Shown here one piece after another: positions 42,908-50,681 of a DNA stretch of 64,000 nucleotides. Positions within the stretch are counted from its first letter, which is position 1, and each line of letters begins with the position of its first letter. Position numbers and translations under genes: made by a program. A model generated the notes under the pieces. That model saw only the letters and a program-made list of their open reading frames with translations, was not told the DNA's origin and made no database searches. Location of the stretch: the IMG/VR virus record IMGVR_UViG_3300043640_000353, positions 1 through 64,000 of that record. One strand, given 5' to 3'. This stretch comes from a virus.

Positions 42908-43860
42908 GTTAAAAGGTTTTGGTTTAAGTTATTTGTATTTAACCCTTTATTAATATCCATGCTATATCCAGCTCTAAAACCCTTTTGTTTCCCATCTTCA
43001 GATTTAGAATTTCCCCTGCTACTACCTTTACCCTTTGTAAGTTGAATATTCTGATCTATATATTTCTGTATAGCATCAGATTTGATATGGATTAGGTCTG
43101 TTATGGGATTATTTCCCTGGCTTAACTTTGGTATAGCCTCTATTTCCATTAGATCTCTTTGTTCTTTAAGTTTTTTATAAATCCCAGTTACGGCTCCCGA
43201 TAAGAATCCCCGGATAAAAGTATTTTTCTTTTCCCTTTCCTGTATCGAATTAAATAATGAATCATCTTTGTACCTATGGGCAGCAACCTTCATCATTTCT
43301 GTTTTCTGCTCATATTCTTTCCAAGCTTGTTTAGCTAGGGGTCTTATTCTTGAAATAAGCTGATCAATAATATATTGAGCCATTTCTATATTGATTTTCT
43401 CCCCAATAATTTTTATCCCCAGTATTTCTTTAGGTTTTCCGTTTCCTGTAAAATGCCTATCTCGCCAAGCCCACCAAGTATTTGAATCATAATTGGGATC
43501 ATTTACATTGCTTATGGGTCTTGGATCAATTTCGGAATAAACATTAGATGACCATTGGGATAAGTTAATTGCTCTACAGAAATTGTATCTGCAGATACCA
43601 TGATATAATAACCTTATCCAATCTCCTTCATTCTTTACTAATATCTTATCTGCCCCAACCTCATTATCATCCACCTTTGGCTTATCTTCCAAATCTATAT
43701 CTGACATGGAAAGGTTGTATTTCATCATGAGCTCTGCTACTCTTTGTGTGGCATTTTCCAATTCCGCCAATGAATCTCTTTTCTTTGCATCAGCCTGAAA
43801 AGCCAATAGGATTTTTATCCTTTTTAGGATATCTTCTGGAATTTCTTTATTTTCTGCCAT
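42904..43860 (-). CDS. DUF2786-domain protein
   Basis: 318 aa. The N-terminus (ILKRIKILLAFQADAKKRDSLAELENATQRVAELMMKYNLS, about 10-50) matches DUF2786. A middle helical part and a C-terminal Ser/Lys/Gly-rich tail (KGKGSSRGNSKSEDGKQKG) follow. Overlaps the previous gene by 14 nt. DUF2786 is common in phages; its function is not established to my knowledge. Confidence 0.7.
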   Translation of the reverse strand: MAENKEIPEDILKRIKILLAFQADAKKRDSLAELENATQRVAELMMKYNLSMSDIDLEDKPKVDDNEVGADKILVKNEGDWIRLLYHGICRYNFCRAINLSQWSSNVYSEIDPRPISNVNDPNYDSNTWWAWRDRHFTGNGKPKEILGIKIIGEKINIEMAQYIIDQLISRIRPLAKQAWKEYEQKTEMMKVAAHRYKDDSLFNSIQEREKKNTFIRGFLSGAVTGIYKKLKEQRDLMEIEAIPKLSQGNNPITDLIHIKSDAIQKYIDQNIQLTKGKGSSRGNSKSEDGKQKGFRAGYSMDINKGLNTNNLNQNLLT

Positions 43861-44107
43861 TTTTTAGGATTTTAATTTCAATTGGATGTAATAATCCGGG
43901 GATTTTAAATGAATATCCATTTTTAAGGATAACCCATTTAGCCGGGCTAGCCATAGCAGGATACTTTTTACCTATATATGTATGAATCTCATCCCAAGTT
44001 AGTTTATCCGCTAGCTTAATGGATTTAAAACCCATACCTTTCTTTTTTGAGTACCTGGCAAGTTTTGCAGATATATTATATAATCTTTCATTTACACCTA
44101 ACCCCAT
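43847..44107 (-). CDS. Hypothetical small basic protein
   Basis: 86 aa, overlapping the DUF2786 gene by 14 nt. KKKGMGFKSIKLADKLTWDEIHTYIGKKY then beta-rich KWVILKNGYSFKIPG. Not recognised. Confidence 0.5.
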   Translation of the reverse strand: MGLGVNERLYNISAKLARYSKKKGMGFKSIKLADKLTWDEIHTYIGKKYPAMASPAKWVILKNGYSFKIPGLLHPIEIKILKNGRK

Positions 44108-44145
44108 GATTGTTTCTTTATAAATTGTTTTGGTAAAATTAAGTA

Positions 44146-44499
44146 TTAAAATAGGTTTTCCCTATTAGCCCTTGTTTTTCTGGGATATAAAACATTGGAG
44201 TTAATGTGCGGTTTTATTTTAATACTTGTAACATTACCTTTTAATTTAGCTGCCCATTTAGCCTTTACTTCTTCAATCTTATTTGGATCTTCCACAAAAA
44301 CTTTAGTACGATCATTTATCTGAACCCATACTCCTTTGGATTTTACCTCTTCTTTAATTTTAGCTTGTGCCCATCTTTTATGACATACCTGGCCACAAAA
44401 GTTAGAATTATCCAACCCTAATTTCCTTTTACATTGTAGGCATCTGTTTTCCATTAACTTTCTTTGATATGGGGCCTTTTTGTTATTTGATGTTTTCAT
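44146..44499 (-). CDS. Zinc-finger-like basic protein
   Basis: 117 aa. CLQCKRKLGLDNSNFCGQVCHKRWAQA (residues 20-46) is a C-x2-C ... C-x3-C cluster as in small zinc-binding nucleic-acid proteins. The rest is Lys/Arg-rich. Probably DNA or RNA binding. Confidence 0.55.
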   Translation of the reverse strand: MKTSNNKKAPYQRKLMENRCLQCKRKLGLDNSNFCGQVCHKRWAQAKIKEEVKSKGVWVQINDRTKVFVEDPNKIEEVKAKWAAKLKGNVTSIKIKPHINSNVLYPRKTRANRENLF

Positions 44500-44504
44500 T
44501 ATTG

Positions 44505-44750
44505 CTAGTGATTTTCTGTAAAAAACTTTTGTGATTTATATACTTCATAAATAGAATCTGCTAGAATGCTTAATTCCTTGCGGCATTCAACTTGTTTAAA
44601 GTTCTTACTTAGATTATACATTATCCTATATTGTCGGTAATATTTTACCTTACGATGTAGGTAATCCAATGATAAGCCAAAAAGGAAAATTAAAATTAAG
44701 GATAGAAATAAGCCTATAATAAATAGGAAAATTTTGAGATCATTTGACAT
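44505..44750 (-). CDS. Membrane-anchored small protein
   Basis: 81 aa. One strong N-terminal span (FLFIIGLFLSLILIFLFGLSL, about 7-27), then a basic helix. Type II-like topology with a cytoplasmic or periplasmic 50-residue domain. Candidate i-spanin or host-interaction protein; no further motif. Confidence 0.5.
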   Translation of the reverse strand: MSNDLKIFLFIIGLFLSLILIFLFGLSLDYLHRKVKYYRQYRIMYNLSKNFKQVECRKELSILADSIYEVYKSQKFFTENH

Positions 44751-44765
44751 AGTTAGAGTTTAAAT

Positions 44766-45164
44766 TTATTGGTCATATTCTGTTCTTATTATCTCCCTTA
44801 CATCATCTTCAGTAAGTGGGGTTTCTTGTTCCTGTTGTTGAATCCACATTTGTTCTGTGGCTTTGTTATCTCTTAATTTGAAATCTTTACCGGCAGGTCG
44901 GATCCATTTTATTTTCTGGGGCTTTTCTGGGGGTTGTGTTGTTGAAGGAGGGTTATTTATAGGGTACCAATGTCCCCCGGTAAAAATCATATCCTTAACT
45001 GAATCCGGAGTTATAAATTTATTATTTTCCCAATCATAGGTATTGGGATTATAATTATTGGATTTAGGTTTATCTGGTTTTATTGGGGTATTCCGGGTTA
45101 ATAGATATCCACCTATTACTATAGTAAATAGGATAATGTAATTAAATTTGAGCATAAATTTCAT
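44766..45164 (-). CDS. N-anchored, proline-rich periplasmic protein
   Basis: 132 aa. A signal-anchor (FNYIILFTIVIGGYLLT, about 6-22) leads into a Pro/Asn-rich outer part and ends in TPLTEDDVREIIRTEYD. That last segment is encoded by a 41-bp tract repeated exactly at 49041-49081. It has its own promoter cassette. Possible i-spanin partner of the lipoprotein at 45309. Confidence 0.5.
   Translation of the reverse strand: MKFMLKFNYIILFTIVIGGYLLTRNTPIKPDKPKSNNYNPNTYDWENNKFITPDSVKDMIFTGGHWYPINNPPSTTQPPEKPQKIKWIRPAGKDFKLRDNKATEQMWIQQQEQETPLTEDDVREIIRTEYDQ
44782..44822. repeat. 41-bp perfect repeat, copy A
   Basis: Identical to 49041-49081. It covers the codons for PLTEDDVREIIRT at the 3' end of the 132-aa gene. 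Confidence 0.9.
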
Positions 45165-45178
45165 ATTTTGATTTAAGG

Positions 45179-45221
45179 TAAAATTAATTGATAATTAACC
45201 TATATGAAAGGAGCTTGAGAA
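45179..45221 (-). promoter_or_regulatory. Promoter cassette with upstream block
   Basis: Minus strand: TAATTTTA (45186-45179), 19-nt spacer, TTTC (45209-45206), and a diverged copy of the 15-bp block (45207-45221: AAAGGAGCTTGAGAA). It drives the 132-aa gene at 45164. Confidence 0.6.
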
Positions 45222-45308
45222 ATAAAAATCACTTTAATTGGATTATACCCGCCTGATGATTAATAAAGAATTCCATCCCATTTACTTCTATTATCTGTAA
45301 TTGGTATC

Positions 45309-45464
45309 TTATTTGATTGTATCACAATTAATGGTGTGTTCGATATAAATAAACCCTTCCTCATCCGTATAGGATATAACAGATTCGATATGTTGACTAC
45401 CGATAGTTTTACAAGAGCCCATCAGGAATAATGTGATCAGGGTTAGGATGAAGAAGGGTTTCAT
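45309..45464 (-). CDS. Small lipoprotein (51 aa), candidate o-spanin
   Basis: ATG at 45464, TAA at 45309. Signal peptide MKPFFILTLITLFLMGSC with lipobox L-M-G-S-C, then about 33 residues (CKTIGSQHIESVISYTDEEG). A mature protein of this size is typical of o-spanins, which act with an inner-membrane partner to breach the outer membrane. Neighbouring anchored proteins at 44505, 44766 and 45509 could be that partner. Confidence 0.65.
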   Translation of the reverse strand: MKPFFILTLITLFLMGSCKTIGSQHIESVISYTDEEGFIYIEHTINCDTIK

Positions 45465-45508
45465 ATCTCTAAGTTTATTTTCCCAAATTAAAAATAACTT
45501 GAACTATC

Positions 45509-45676
45509 TTACATATACCAAAAATATGTGATAGGCAGTATATTGGTTTGATTAATACTAGCATTATTTGGAAATGTTTTACCCTGATCTAAGCTATGAG
45601 AGTAAAATAATGTAAGGAGATTACCAATCCCCATTATATATACCATAACCAATAATGTAATTAAAGCTTCATACAT
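45509..45676 (-). CDS. Small membrane protein (55 aa)
   Basis: ATG at 45676 overlapping the TAA of the KTSC gene (TAATG), TAA at 45509. N-terminal span (EALITLLVMVYIMGIGNLLTLF, about 3-24) and a short polar tail. Coupled start supports reality. Possible i-spanin-like or signalling role. Confidence 0.6.
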   Translation of the reverse strand: MYEALITLLVMVYIMGIGNLLTLFYSHSLDQGKTFPNNASINQTNILPITYFWYM

Positions 45677-45972
45677 TATCCTCTTGTTAGTTTAATTGTT
45701 TTTACCTTTTGGCTCTCTGTCAAGGGTTTAATGTGTTGTTCAAAGAATTTACCATGAGATTTAGCAGCCTTGAATGTAAACCATAATTCTGAAGGAAATG
45801 GGCTATATTCATAGCAACCGCCTTTATGGAAATCAATTCTACAAGTTTTACTATCCTTTTCATATCCGATTTGTTTAATCCGAGTAGAATCTACGGGGAT
45901 CATTTCCGTTACAACCGAGGGGATATATTTCTCGGTTGATTTAGGTTTTTTAACTCTCTTTGTCTTTGTCAT
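45676..45972 (-). CDS. KTSC domain protein
   Basis: 98 aa. Residues about 26-88: VDSTRIKQIGYEKDSKTC, then FHKGGCYEYSPFP, AAKSHGKFFEQHIKPL. This is the KTSC fold signature, named after a Lys-Thr-Ser-Cys-type pattern in Lys-tRNA synthetase neighbours; here it is a small stand-alone protein. Role not known. Basic N-terminus (KTKRVKKPKS) suggests nucleic-acid contact. Confidence 0.72.
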   Translation of the reverse strand: MTKTKRVKKPKSTEKYIPSVVTEMIPVDSTRIKQIGYEKDSKTCRIDFHKGGCYEYSPFPSELWFTFKAAKSHGKFFEQHIKPLTESQKVKTIKLTRG

Positions 45973-46012
45973 GTTTTTTTTGTTTTTAGGAAATATTCAG
46001 TTAATAAACCCA

Positions 46013-46264
46013 TCATGATCCCTTTACAATGGATTGGCAATTAATAAGTATTGCCTTATTGGGATCAGTCCACCGTTGTTTTAAAAGGATTTGATACCCC
46101 ATTGGATATACAAATATAACATTATCCGCCTTAAGCCAAAGATCATGTACGTTTTGTCTAAACATTTCTATGCCCTGAACCCTAAAATCCAAATTTGGGT
46201 CATTTACCTTTTGTTGGTAGTTATTGGTTAGATCATCCTCAGTAAGTTGGAGAATAGTAGTCAT
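46013..46264 (-). CDS. Hypothetical small protein
   Basis: 83 aa from ATG at 46264 (MTTILQLTEDDL), chosen because it follows the stop of the 120-aa gene at 46266; the longer frame to 46363 overlaps that gene. TTILQLTEDDLTNNYQQKV start and NVIFVYPMGYQILLKQ near the end. Not recognised. Confidence 0.5.
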   Translation of the reverse strand: MTTILQLTEDDLTNNYQQKVNDPNLDFRVQGIEMFRQNVHDLWLKADNVIFVYPMGYQILLKQRWTDPNKAILINCQSIVKGS

Positions 46265-46265
46265 A

Positions 46266-46628
46266 TTAATTGGGTAGTAGGTTAAAATTTTCGGATATTG
46301 ATATTTTCTTCCAAAGATTGGTTTTGGCATCTTTATGACCCTTGTTTGAATATCGATGGTCAAAGTTGAGTAATATATGCTTAATGGATGCTAAATGGCG
46401 TGACCCTAGTGATACAATAGAATCGGGTTTAGATTTTAGTTTATCAAACACCCTTAGCATTTCTGAGATATCTGAATTAACCTTTAGGTTATCTATTTCT
46501 ATACCAATTTTATCTGCATATTTTTTACATCCGTTTTGGGAGGAGATTCTGAGGAGAGATTTTATTTGGATTTCACAAATATCCTCAATAATTTGTTCTT
46601 GTTCTAAAGTTAAAATGGCTTTCAGCAT
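46266..46628 (-). CDS. Hypothetical protein
   Basis: 120 aa, helical; contains KSLLRISSQNGCKKYADKIGIEIDNL and a C-terminal LGSRHLASIKHILLNFDHR. Not recognised. Directly downstream of the structured element at 46657-46718. Confidence 0.48.
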   Translation of the reverse strand: MLKAILTLEQEQIIEDICEIQIKSLLRISSQNGCKKYADKIGIEIDNLKVNSDISEMLRVFDKLKSKPDSIVSLGSRHLASIKHILLNFDHRYSNKGHKDAKTNLWKKISISENFNLLPN

Positions 46629-46656
46629 AGGAAGAATTTTTTTTTAAATAAGGGTA

Positions 46657-46718
46657 TGGGAGAATTACTGACCAAATGGGTGCGGCTCTAAACCATCGGG
46701 TACTTGCATATTCTCCCA
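46657..46718 (-). ncRNA. Structured leader RNA candidate
   Basis: TGGGAGAAT (46657-46665) and ATTCTCCCA (46710-46718) form a 9-bp stem enclosing 44 nt. On the minus strand it lies in the 5' leader of the 120-aa gene and after the stop at 46752. It looks superficially tRNA-like (7-9 bp acceptor-like stem, a CTCTAAA loop on the plus strand) but has no T-arm signature. No poly-U follows immediately. Confidence 0.35.
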
Positions 46719-46751
46719 CCCCTTTCATACGCCCTTGGCAGGCGATAATCC

Positions 46752-47033
46752 CTAATGTGTTCTTTTTAAAATCTCTTTACGAATGGGTTTATATTGAGCC
46801 ATTGCCTTAATAAATGAGGATACCGAACCATCGAAATGAATACCATGTTTTCTGAAAAGATTAATCTGGGTTTTAGATGGTCCCTTTCTATCCACCATTG
46901 CTTTGGGTTTTTCATCTTTTACTTTGGGTACTTTGATTTCTGATTTTTTAACTTTTGCTTTTCCCCGGGTTATTTTTTTATTGTCTTTTTTGGGACTAAC
47001 ATTTTGGGGTTTTTGTGATTCAGTTTTTGCCAT
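46752..47033 (-). CDS. Small lysine-rich protein
   Basis: 93 aa. N-terminal 55 residues are Lys/Pro/Ser-rich and likely disordered (KKDNKKITRGKAKVKKSEIKV), and the last 40 form a small helical domain (PSKTQINLFRKHGIHFDGSV). A -7-like TAATTTTG lies upstream near 47062. DNA binding is plausible. Confidence 0.52.
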   Translation of the reverse strand: MAKTESQKPQNVSPKKDNKKITRGKAKVKKSEIKVPKVKDEKPKAMVDRKGPSKTQINLFRKHGIHFDGSVSSFIKAMAQYKPIRKEILKRTH

Positions 47034-47108
47034 GATATTTATATATTTGATTTAAGCAAAATTACTAATTTTATTTTAATAGAAATCCCAGCTACAGAAA
47101 TAAATATC

Positions 47109-47879
47109 TTAGGTAGAGGTTACCTTATTTTCTTTATCAACGGCTGGTTTCCACCTTTCAAAGAATTTGGTTGGTTTTAATTCTGGATTTAATTTCATCT
47201 TTCTTATCTCCAGGGAATATCTATCCCTCTCATCTTGAACCATAAAATGGGGGAATCTTAGGTGGGCAATTTTCTTAAAATTTATACTGGATTTCTTAGC
47301 CCATGGTAAGGTAATCTTTTCTGAAAATTTTCCATAGGTATAGATTTTAAATACCCCTGGTTTACCAATAAAGTCCAGGGCAATTACAAGTTGAGGATCA
47401 TATTTATCGGCCTTTGGATCTTTACCTTCTTTAAGAAGTCTGATCATGTATTGGAATTTATCCTCATGAGCTGATTGCTCAGTTCCTTTAGCACAAGGTA
47501 TTTCTGTACCAATCTCCCTGTCAAGTATAAATTGTGCTGTTACGAATTTAAACCCTCTTTCACGAAGATATTTGATTACCTCATCTTGGATTTTAAATTC
47601 CTTTACTTCTTTGATGACCTGAACAATAGGCTCAATATCCACTTCCGGAGTTTTGGATTTCTTTATTTTTTCAGGGATGGGTAAATCTCCCAGGAATTTA
47701 TCCAGATAAGATTTGAAAGAATTAATATCAGTCTGATCTCTTAGGGTAATTTCCATGCTTATGGGTCCTTTATGCTTTTCAGATGGGCCATTATAGAATT
47801 CTGTATCCTGATCAACCAGCCTATCCTTTAAGACTATGAGATTTGAATCAAGGGATTTTATACGCATCTTTGCTTTCAT
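47109..47879 (-). CDS. Hypothetical protein
   Basis: 256 aa. Beta-rich N-terminal part, then helical KIQDEVIKYLRERGFKFVTAQFILD, and a basic alpha/beta C-terminal half with RFPHFMVQDERDRYSLEIRK. Not recognised. It is preceded by a terminator (47909). Confidence 0.5.
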   Translation of the reverse strand: MKAKMRIKSLDSNLIVLKDRLVDQDTEFYNGPSEKHKGPISMEITLRDQTDINSFKSYLDKFLGDLPIPEKIKKSKTPEVDIEPIVQVIKEVKEFKIQDEVIKYLRERGFKFVTAQFILDREIGTEIPCAKGTEQSAHEDKFQYMIRLLKEGKDPKADKYDPQLVIALDFIGKPGVFKIYTYGKFSEKITLPWAKKSSINFKKIAHLRFPHFMVQDERDRYSLEIRKMKLNPELKPTKFFERWKPAVDKENKVTST

Positions 47880-47908
47880 TGGCTTTGAATTTATAAGTTA
47901 AAACTAAG

Positions 47909-47941
47909 AAAGGGCACCGTGCTAAATACGGATACCCTTTC
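47909..47941 (-). terminator. Terminator after the 158-aa YPEDC protein
   Basis: AAAGGG (47909-47914) with inner CCGT pairs ACGG and outer CCCTTT (47935-47940). On the minus strand TTTCTTAGTTTT follows. It ends the gene stopping at 47969. Confidence 0.7.
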
Positions 47942-47968
47942 TATTGGAAGAATAAATTAGTGGAGCGT

Positions 47969-48445
47969 CTAATCTTCTTCTTCCTCTTCTTCTGTTTCTT
48001 TTTCCGCTTTTTTGGATTTACCGGCTTTTTTATCCGATTTTGCATCCTTATCTTTGGATTTCTTTTTATCCTTTCCTTCACCTTTTTCGGCTTTAAGGGC
48101 TGCCTTTGCTTCAGCTTTTACCCGAGCTCTTTCGGTTGTACGGAACTTCTTTTTATCCTCCGCTGTTACGCAATCTTCGGGATACTCATATTTGGATACT
48201 CTTTCAACTTTTTCCTTTTTTTCTTTTGGTGGCTTGGCAGCTTTCTCTGCTTTAGCAACTTTCTTTTCCCAATTGGATTTTTTTGTTGCCAATGCCTCAT
48301 CTGAAGGAACTTCTTCCTCTTTCAGGTTGTTGGTTTTAAGGAATTTTTTGTAATTCTTTTTTACTTCAGCCAATACCTCCTTGGGAGTTTGAGCTTCTGT
48401 AGTTTCGGCTGTTGCCTCTGCTTTTTTGGATTTTTCTTTTGACAT
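47969..48445 (-). CDS. Lysine/glutamate-rich YPEDC-motif protein
   Basis: 158 aa. Motif VSKYEYPEDCVTAEDKKKFRTT near 83-104, closely following the sequence of the 124-aa protein at 41294. Both flanks are charged, with (KD)n and an acidic EEEEEED tail. Preceded and followed by non-coding. Function unknown; probably a family-specific nucleic-acid or scaffold binder. Confidence 0.6.
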   Translation of the reverse strand: MSKEKSKKAEATAETTEAQTPKEVLAEVKKNYKKFLKTNNLKEEEVPSDEALATKKSNWEKKVAKAEKAAKPPKEKKEKVERVSKYEYPEDCVTAEDKKKFRTTERARVKAEAKAALKAEKGEGKDKKKSKDKDAKSDKKAGKSKKAEKETEEEEEED

Positions 48446-48516
48446 TTGGATTTTTGTTTTTAAGTTAATAATCGGTATTTATGATGTGTTAGGATAAATT
48501 AATAGTTGAACTCCTC

Positions 48517-48897
48517 CTAATCCCTATTTTTCTGAACATTTACTAGATTTAAAATTCCCGGCTGAACTTCCTTTACCTTTATATTGAAGGGGGAATGACC
48601 ATATTTATACCTTATAAGCACTCTAGCCTCTTGCATAGTTATGGAAGTAAAATAAGTTTGGTATTCCATAATTTTCTCCTCTTGCTCCACTTTCCAAGCT
48701 ATTACCACTATATTATTTGATATGCCCAAATTTAAAAGCTTATTTTTGTAATGCCCCAATTTATCCGATAATTGGGTAAATCTTTTATGGTAAATCCCCG
48801 CTCTATGTTTCCCGGGTGGATATTGAGCCTCTAAAGCTATTAAACTCTTTTGAGTTTCATTTATAATGTTTCCCCAATCTATAATCTTGTTTTCCAT
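48517..48897 (-). CDS. Hypothetical protein
   Basis: 126 aa from ATG at 48897 (MENKIIDWGNIINE), chosen because it overlaps the TAA of the 42-aa membrane gene (TAATG); a longer frame to 48933 is less likely. KYKNKLLNLGISNNIVVIAWKVEQEEK and EARVLIRYKYGHS. Not recognised. Confidence 0.52.
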   Translation of the reverse strand: MENKIIDWGNIINETQKSLIALEAQYPPGKHRAGIYHKRFTQLSDKLGHYKNKLLNLGISNNIVVIAWKVEQEEKIMEYQTYFTSITMQEARVLIRYKYGHSPFNIKVKEVQPGILNLVNVQKNRD

Positions 48898-49025
48898 TAC
48901 AAAGCTGTGTATAGGATTATTAAAAATAGCCAACTCATGATACCAGTGATTATGGCAAATAAATTACCCTGAAAGAATAGGCAATCAAGGATAAATGATT
49001 CTATAATTTTAAATAAATGATCCAT
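48897..49025 (-). CDS. Membrane micropeptide (42 aa)
   Basis: ATG at 49025, TAA at 48897. Mostly hydrophobic (FQGNLFAIITGIMSWLFLIIL). The stop overlaps the start of the next gene (TAATG). Size and membrane character match other coupled micro-genes here. Confidence 0.5.
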   Translation of the reverse strand: MDHLFKIIESFILDCLFFQGNLFAIITGIMSWLFLIILYTAL

Positions 49026-49040
49026 GGTTATAAATTTAAG

Positions 49041-49081
49041 GTTCTTATTATCTCCCTTACATCATCTTCAGTAAGTGGGGT
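49041..49081. repeat. 41-bp perfect repeat, copy B
   Basis: Identical to 44782-44822. In the minus frame it reads as an 18-codon remnant starting ATG at 49082, ending at 49029, overlapping the stop of the 64-aa gene. It looks like a fragment of the 132-aa gene's end transplanted here. Confidence 0.85.
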
Positions 49082-49262
49082 CATCGTGTTTGTAAAAGGT
49101 ATAAATAATATCACCCCTTATGATAGAATTAATCCCAGAAGATAGGGGTAATGGGGTTGACGAGCTAATTTGCCAACCATTATAAAGGATTTTTTCTAAC
49201 TCTTTAATAGAATTGTTAATACAATCATCATGACCTCTAAATTGGTATACCAAATGTTTCAT
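49068..49262 (-). CDS. Hypothetical small protein
   Basis: 64 aa. CINNSIKELEKILYNGWQISSSTPLPLSSG resembles a common small phage protein class with the GWxIxSxT pattern. Its last 14 codons overlap the repeat copy B in another frame. Confidence 0.5.
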   Translation of the reverse strand: MKHLVYQFRGHDDCINNSIKELEKILYNGWQISSSTPLPLSSGINSIIRGDIIYTFYKHDDPTY

Positions 49263-49274
49263 TATCTTATGGAT

Positions 49275-49541
49275 TTACAAAATTGTTTCAATTGGGTTTT
49301 CTTCTCGAAAGTTTAAGTTATCAGCCAAAATTGCCCGGGCTATAAATTCACTAGCAATAATATGGGATCCAAACCAGTCAGAAGAATGCCTGGCATTGGG
49401 GTTAATGCAATAATTCCAATTAGGTATTCTCCACCATCCTAACCTCATCCTTTCAACCTTAAATCTTTTTTCAAAAGGCCCAATAAATTCGAATCTTATT
49501 ATCCTATACTGATGGGTTTTGGATTTATAAATTGTTGACAT
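49275..49541 (-). CDS. Hypothetical small protein
   Basis: 88 aa. Aromatic and basic (RMRLGWWRIPNWNYCINPNARHSSDWFGSH). Beta-rich. Promoter-like TAATTTTA sits at 49573-49566. Not recognised. Confidence 0.48.
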   Translation of the reverse strand: MSTIYKSKTHQYRIIRFEFIGPFEKRFKVERMRLGWWRIPNWNYCINPNARHSSDWFGSHIIASEFIARAILADNLNFREENPIETIL

Positions 49542-49611
49542 ATTATTTGTATTTATTTGATAGGGTAAAATTAATACAATTTTCCTGATTAAAAAAGGAA
49601 AATATATTCGG

Positions 49612-49932
49612 CTATGATTTTTTGAAATTGGGGGGTAAAATAATGGTGGGAGTATTTTCTTTTATTGGCTCTAATTCAATGATAATCTCCGAGATAGCTT
49701 TCTGGAATTGTACGGCTTCTTTAGTTATGGTTTTATTAAGGTTTATTGTACCCTGTAAAGTTTCCCCATCCATTAAATCCTTTGGTCTTTGATCGGGTGG
49801 TAAGGATTGGATTTCCTTAAGAATCTCGGCTTTGTAATTAAAGGTATCTATAGCTGTATCAATGATTAGGTATAATGATACAGCTTCTTTTTGATTAAGA
49901 TCAAGTTCTAGGGATGGAGATTCTTCACTCAT
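49612..49932 (-). CDS. Hypothetical small helical protein
   Basis: 106 aa from ATG at 49932 (MSEESPSLELDLNQKE), chosen because it overlaps the TGA of the 53-aa gene (ATGA); a frame to 49968 exists but lies within that gene. All helical, acidic N-terminus. Not recognised. Confidence 0.5.
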   Translation of the reverse strand: MSEESPSLELDLNQKEAVSLYLIIDTAIDTFNYKAEILKEIQSLPPDQRPKDLMDGETLQGTINLNKTITKEAVQFQKAISEIIIELEPIKENTPTIILPPNFKKS

Positions 49933-50090
49933 GAAATTCTTCTTATCATGTTCCATAACATATAACAATTATCCCTTTCCTGTTTTGAGTAGGTAGGATC
50001 TATATGTTTTTCTAAGTATTTACATCTTAATTTCCAATATTCCTGGGAATTAAATTTAAGTTCTTTTATTTCTTTGATTAGTTCTTCCAT
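49929..50090 (-). CDS. Small helical protein (53 aa)
   Basis: ATG at 50090, TGA at 49929. Charged helix (EELIKEIKELKFNSQEYWK) and CNCYMLWNMI-type C-terminus. ATGA overlap with the next gene supports it. Confidence 0.55.
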   Translation of the reverse strand: MEELIKEIKELKFNSQEYWKLRCKYLEKHIDPTYSKQERDNCYMLWNMIRRIS

Positions 50091-50113
50091 GATATTTATC
50101 CGAGTTATGAAGT

Positions 50114-50446
50114 TTATTTTCCGTTAATAAAGTTTTGTAAAGTTTTTTTGTTTGTGAAATATACAGAGGGGGGCATTGTCATAGTAATTACCCTTTTATC
50201 ATCTCTTTTGGTAATCAGTTTTTTGGTTGGTACCAAATCTGATTTTTCCAGGGTAACTAATTCCAATGCCTCTTTTGATTGGTAATATTCTATGGTTACC
50301 CAACCTTTTTTCTCTAATACCTGAGTTACACCCTTTACCACTAATTCCTTGATTTCCCCCGGTTTATTAGGGTCAAGGTAATAGATGAAATCATATTCTT
50401 CTAATTCACCAAATGTTTTTTCGGCATTATTTAATTCTTTAACCAT
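50114..50446 (-). CDS. Hypothetical protein
   Basis: 110 aa, overlapping the upstream gene by 8 nt. FGELEEYDFIYYLDPNKPGEIKELVVKGVTQVLE, beta-rich with ALELVTLEKSDLVPTKKL. An SH3-like small fold is possible. Not recognised. Confidence 0.48.
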   Translation of the reverse strand: MVKELNNAEKTFGELEEYDFIYYLDPNKPGEIKELVVKGVTQVLEKKGWVTIEYYQSKEALELVTLEKSDLVPTKKLITKRDDKRVITMTMPPSVYFTNKKTLQNFINGK

Positions 50447-50681
50447 TTATAAGGTCGGATTTAATGGTTGACATTGAAATTGGTTGCATTGAATTATTAC
50501 CGGTTAATTGCTTAAAATAAATGATCCCAGTTTTAACTATCTCATCCATTTCCTCTTTGTTTAATTTAAAGGCAAATGTTACTGAACCTTCTGTTAGATT
50601 GTGATAAGCTGGTAAGGTTTCATATTCCTCCTGGAATTCAGCTATCCCTATATTTACTTCCGGAAATTCAATTGCTATCAT
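50439..50681 (-). CDS. Hypothetical small protein
   Basis: 80 aa. IAIEFPEVNIGIAEFQEEYETLP then GSVTFAFKLNKEEMDEIVKTG. Start overlaps the TGA of the 55-aa gene (ATGA). Not recognised. Confidence 0.5.
   Translation of the reverse strand: MIAIEFPEVNIGIAEFQEEYETLPAYHNLTEGSVTFAFKLNKEEMDEIVKTGIIYFKQLTGNNSMQPISMSTIKSDLING

Noticed and set aside
46657-46718. tRNA (amber-type anticodon CTA in a CTCTAAA loop)
   Set aside because: Only about 60 nt between stem arms, no D-arm or T-arm consensus, weak anticodon stem.
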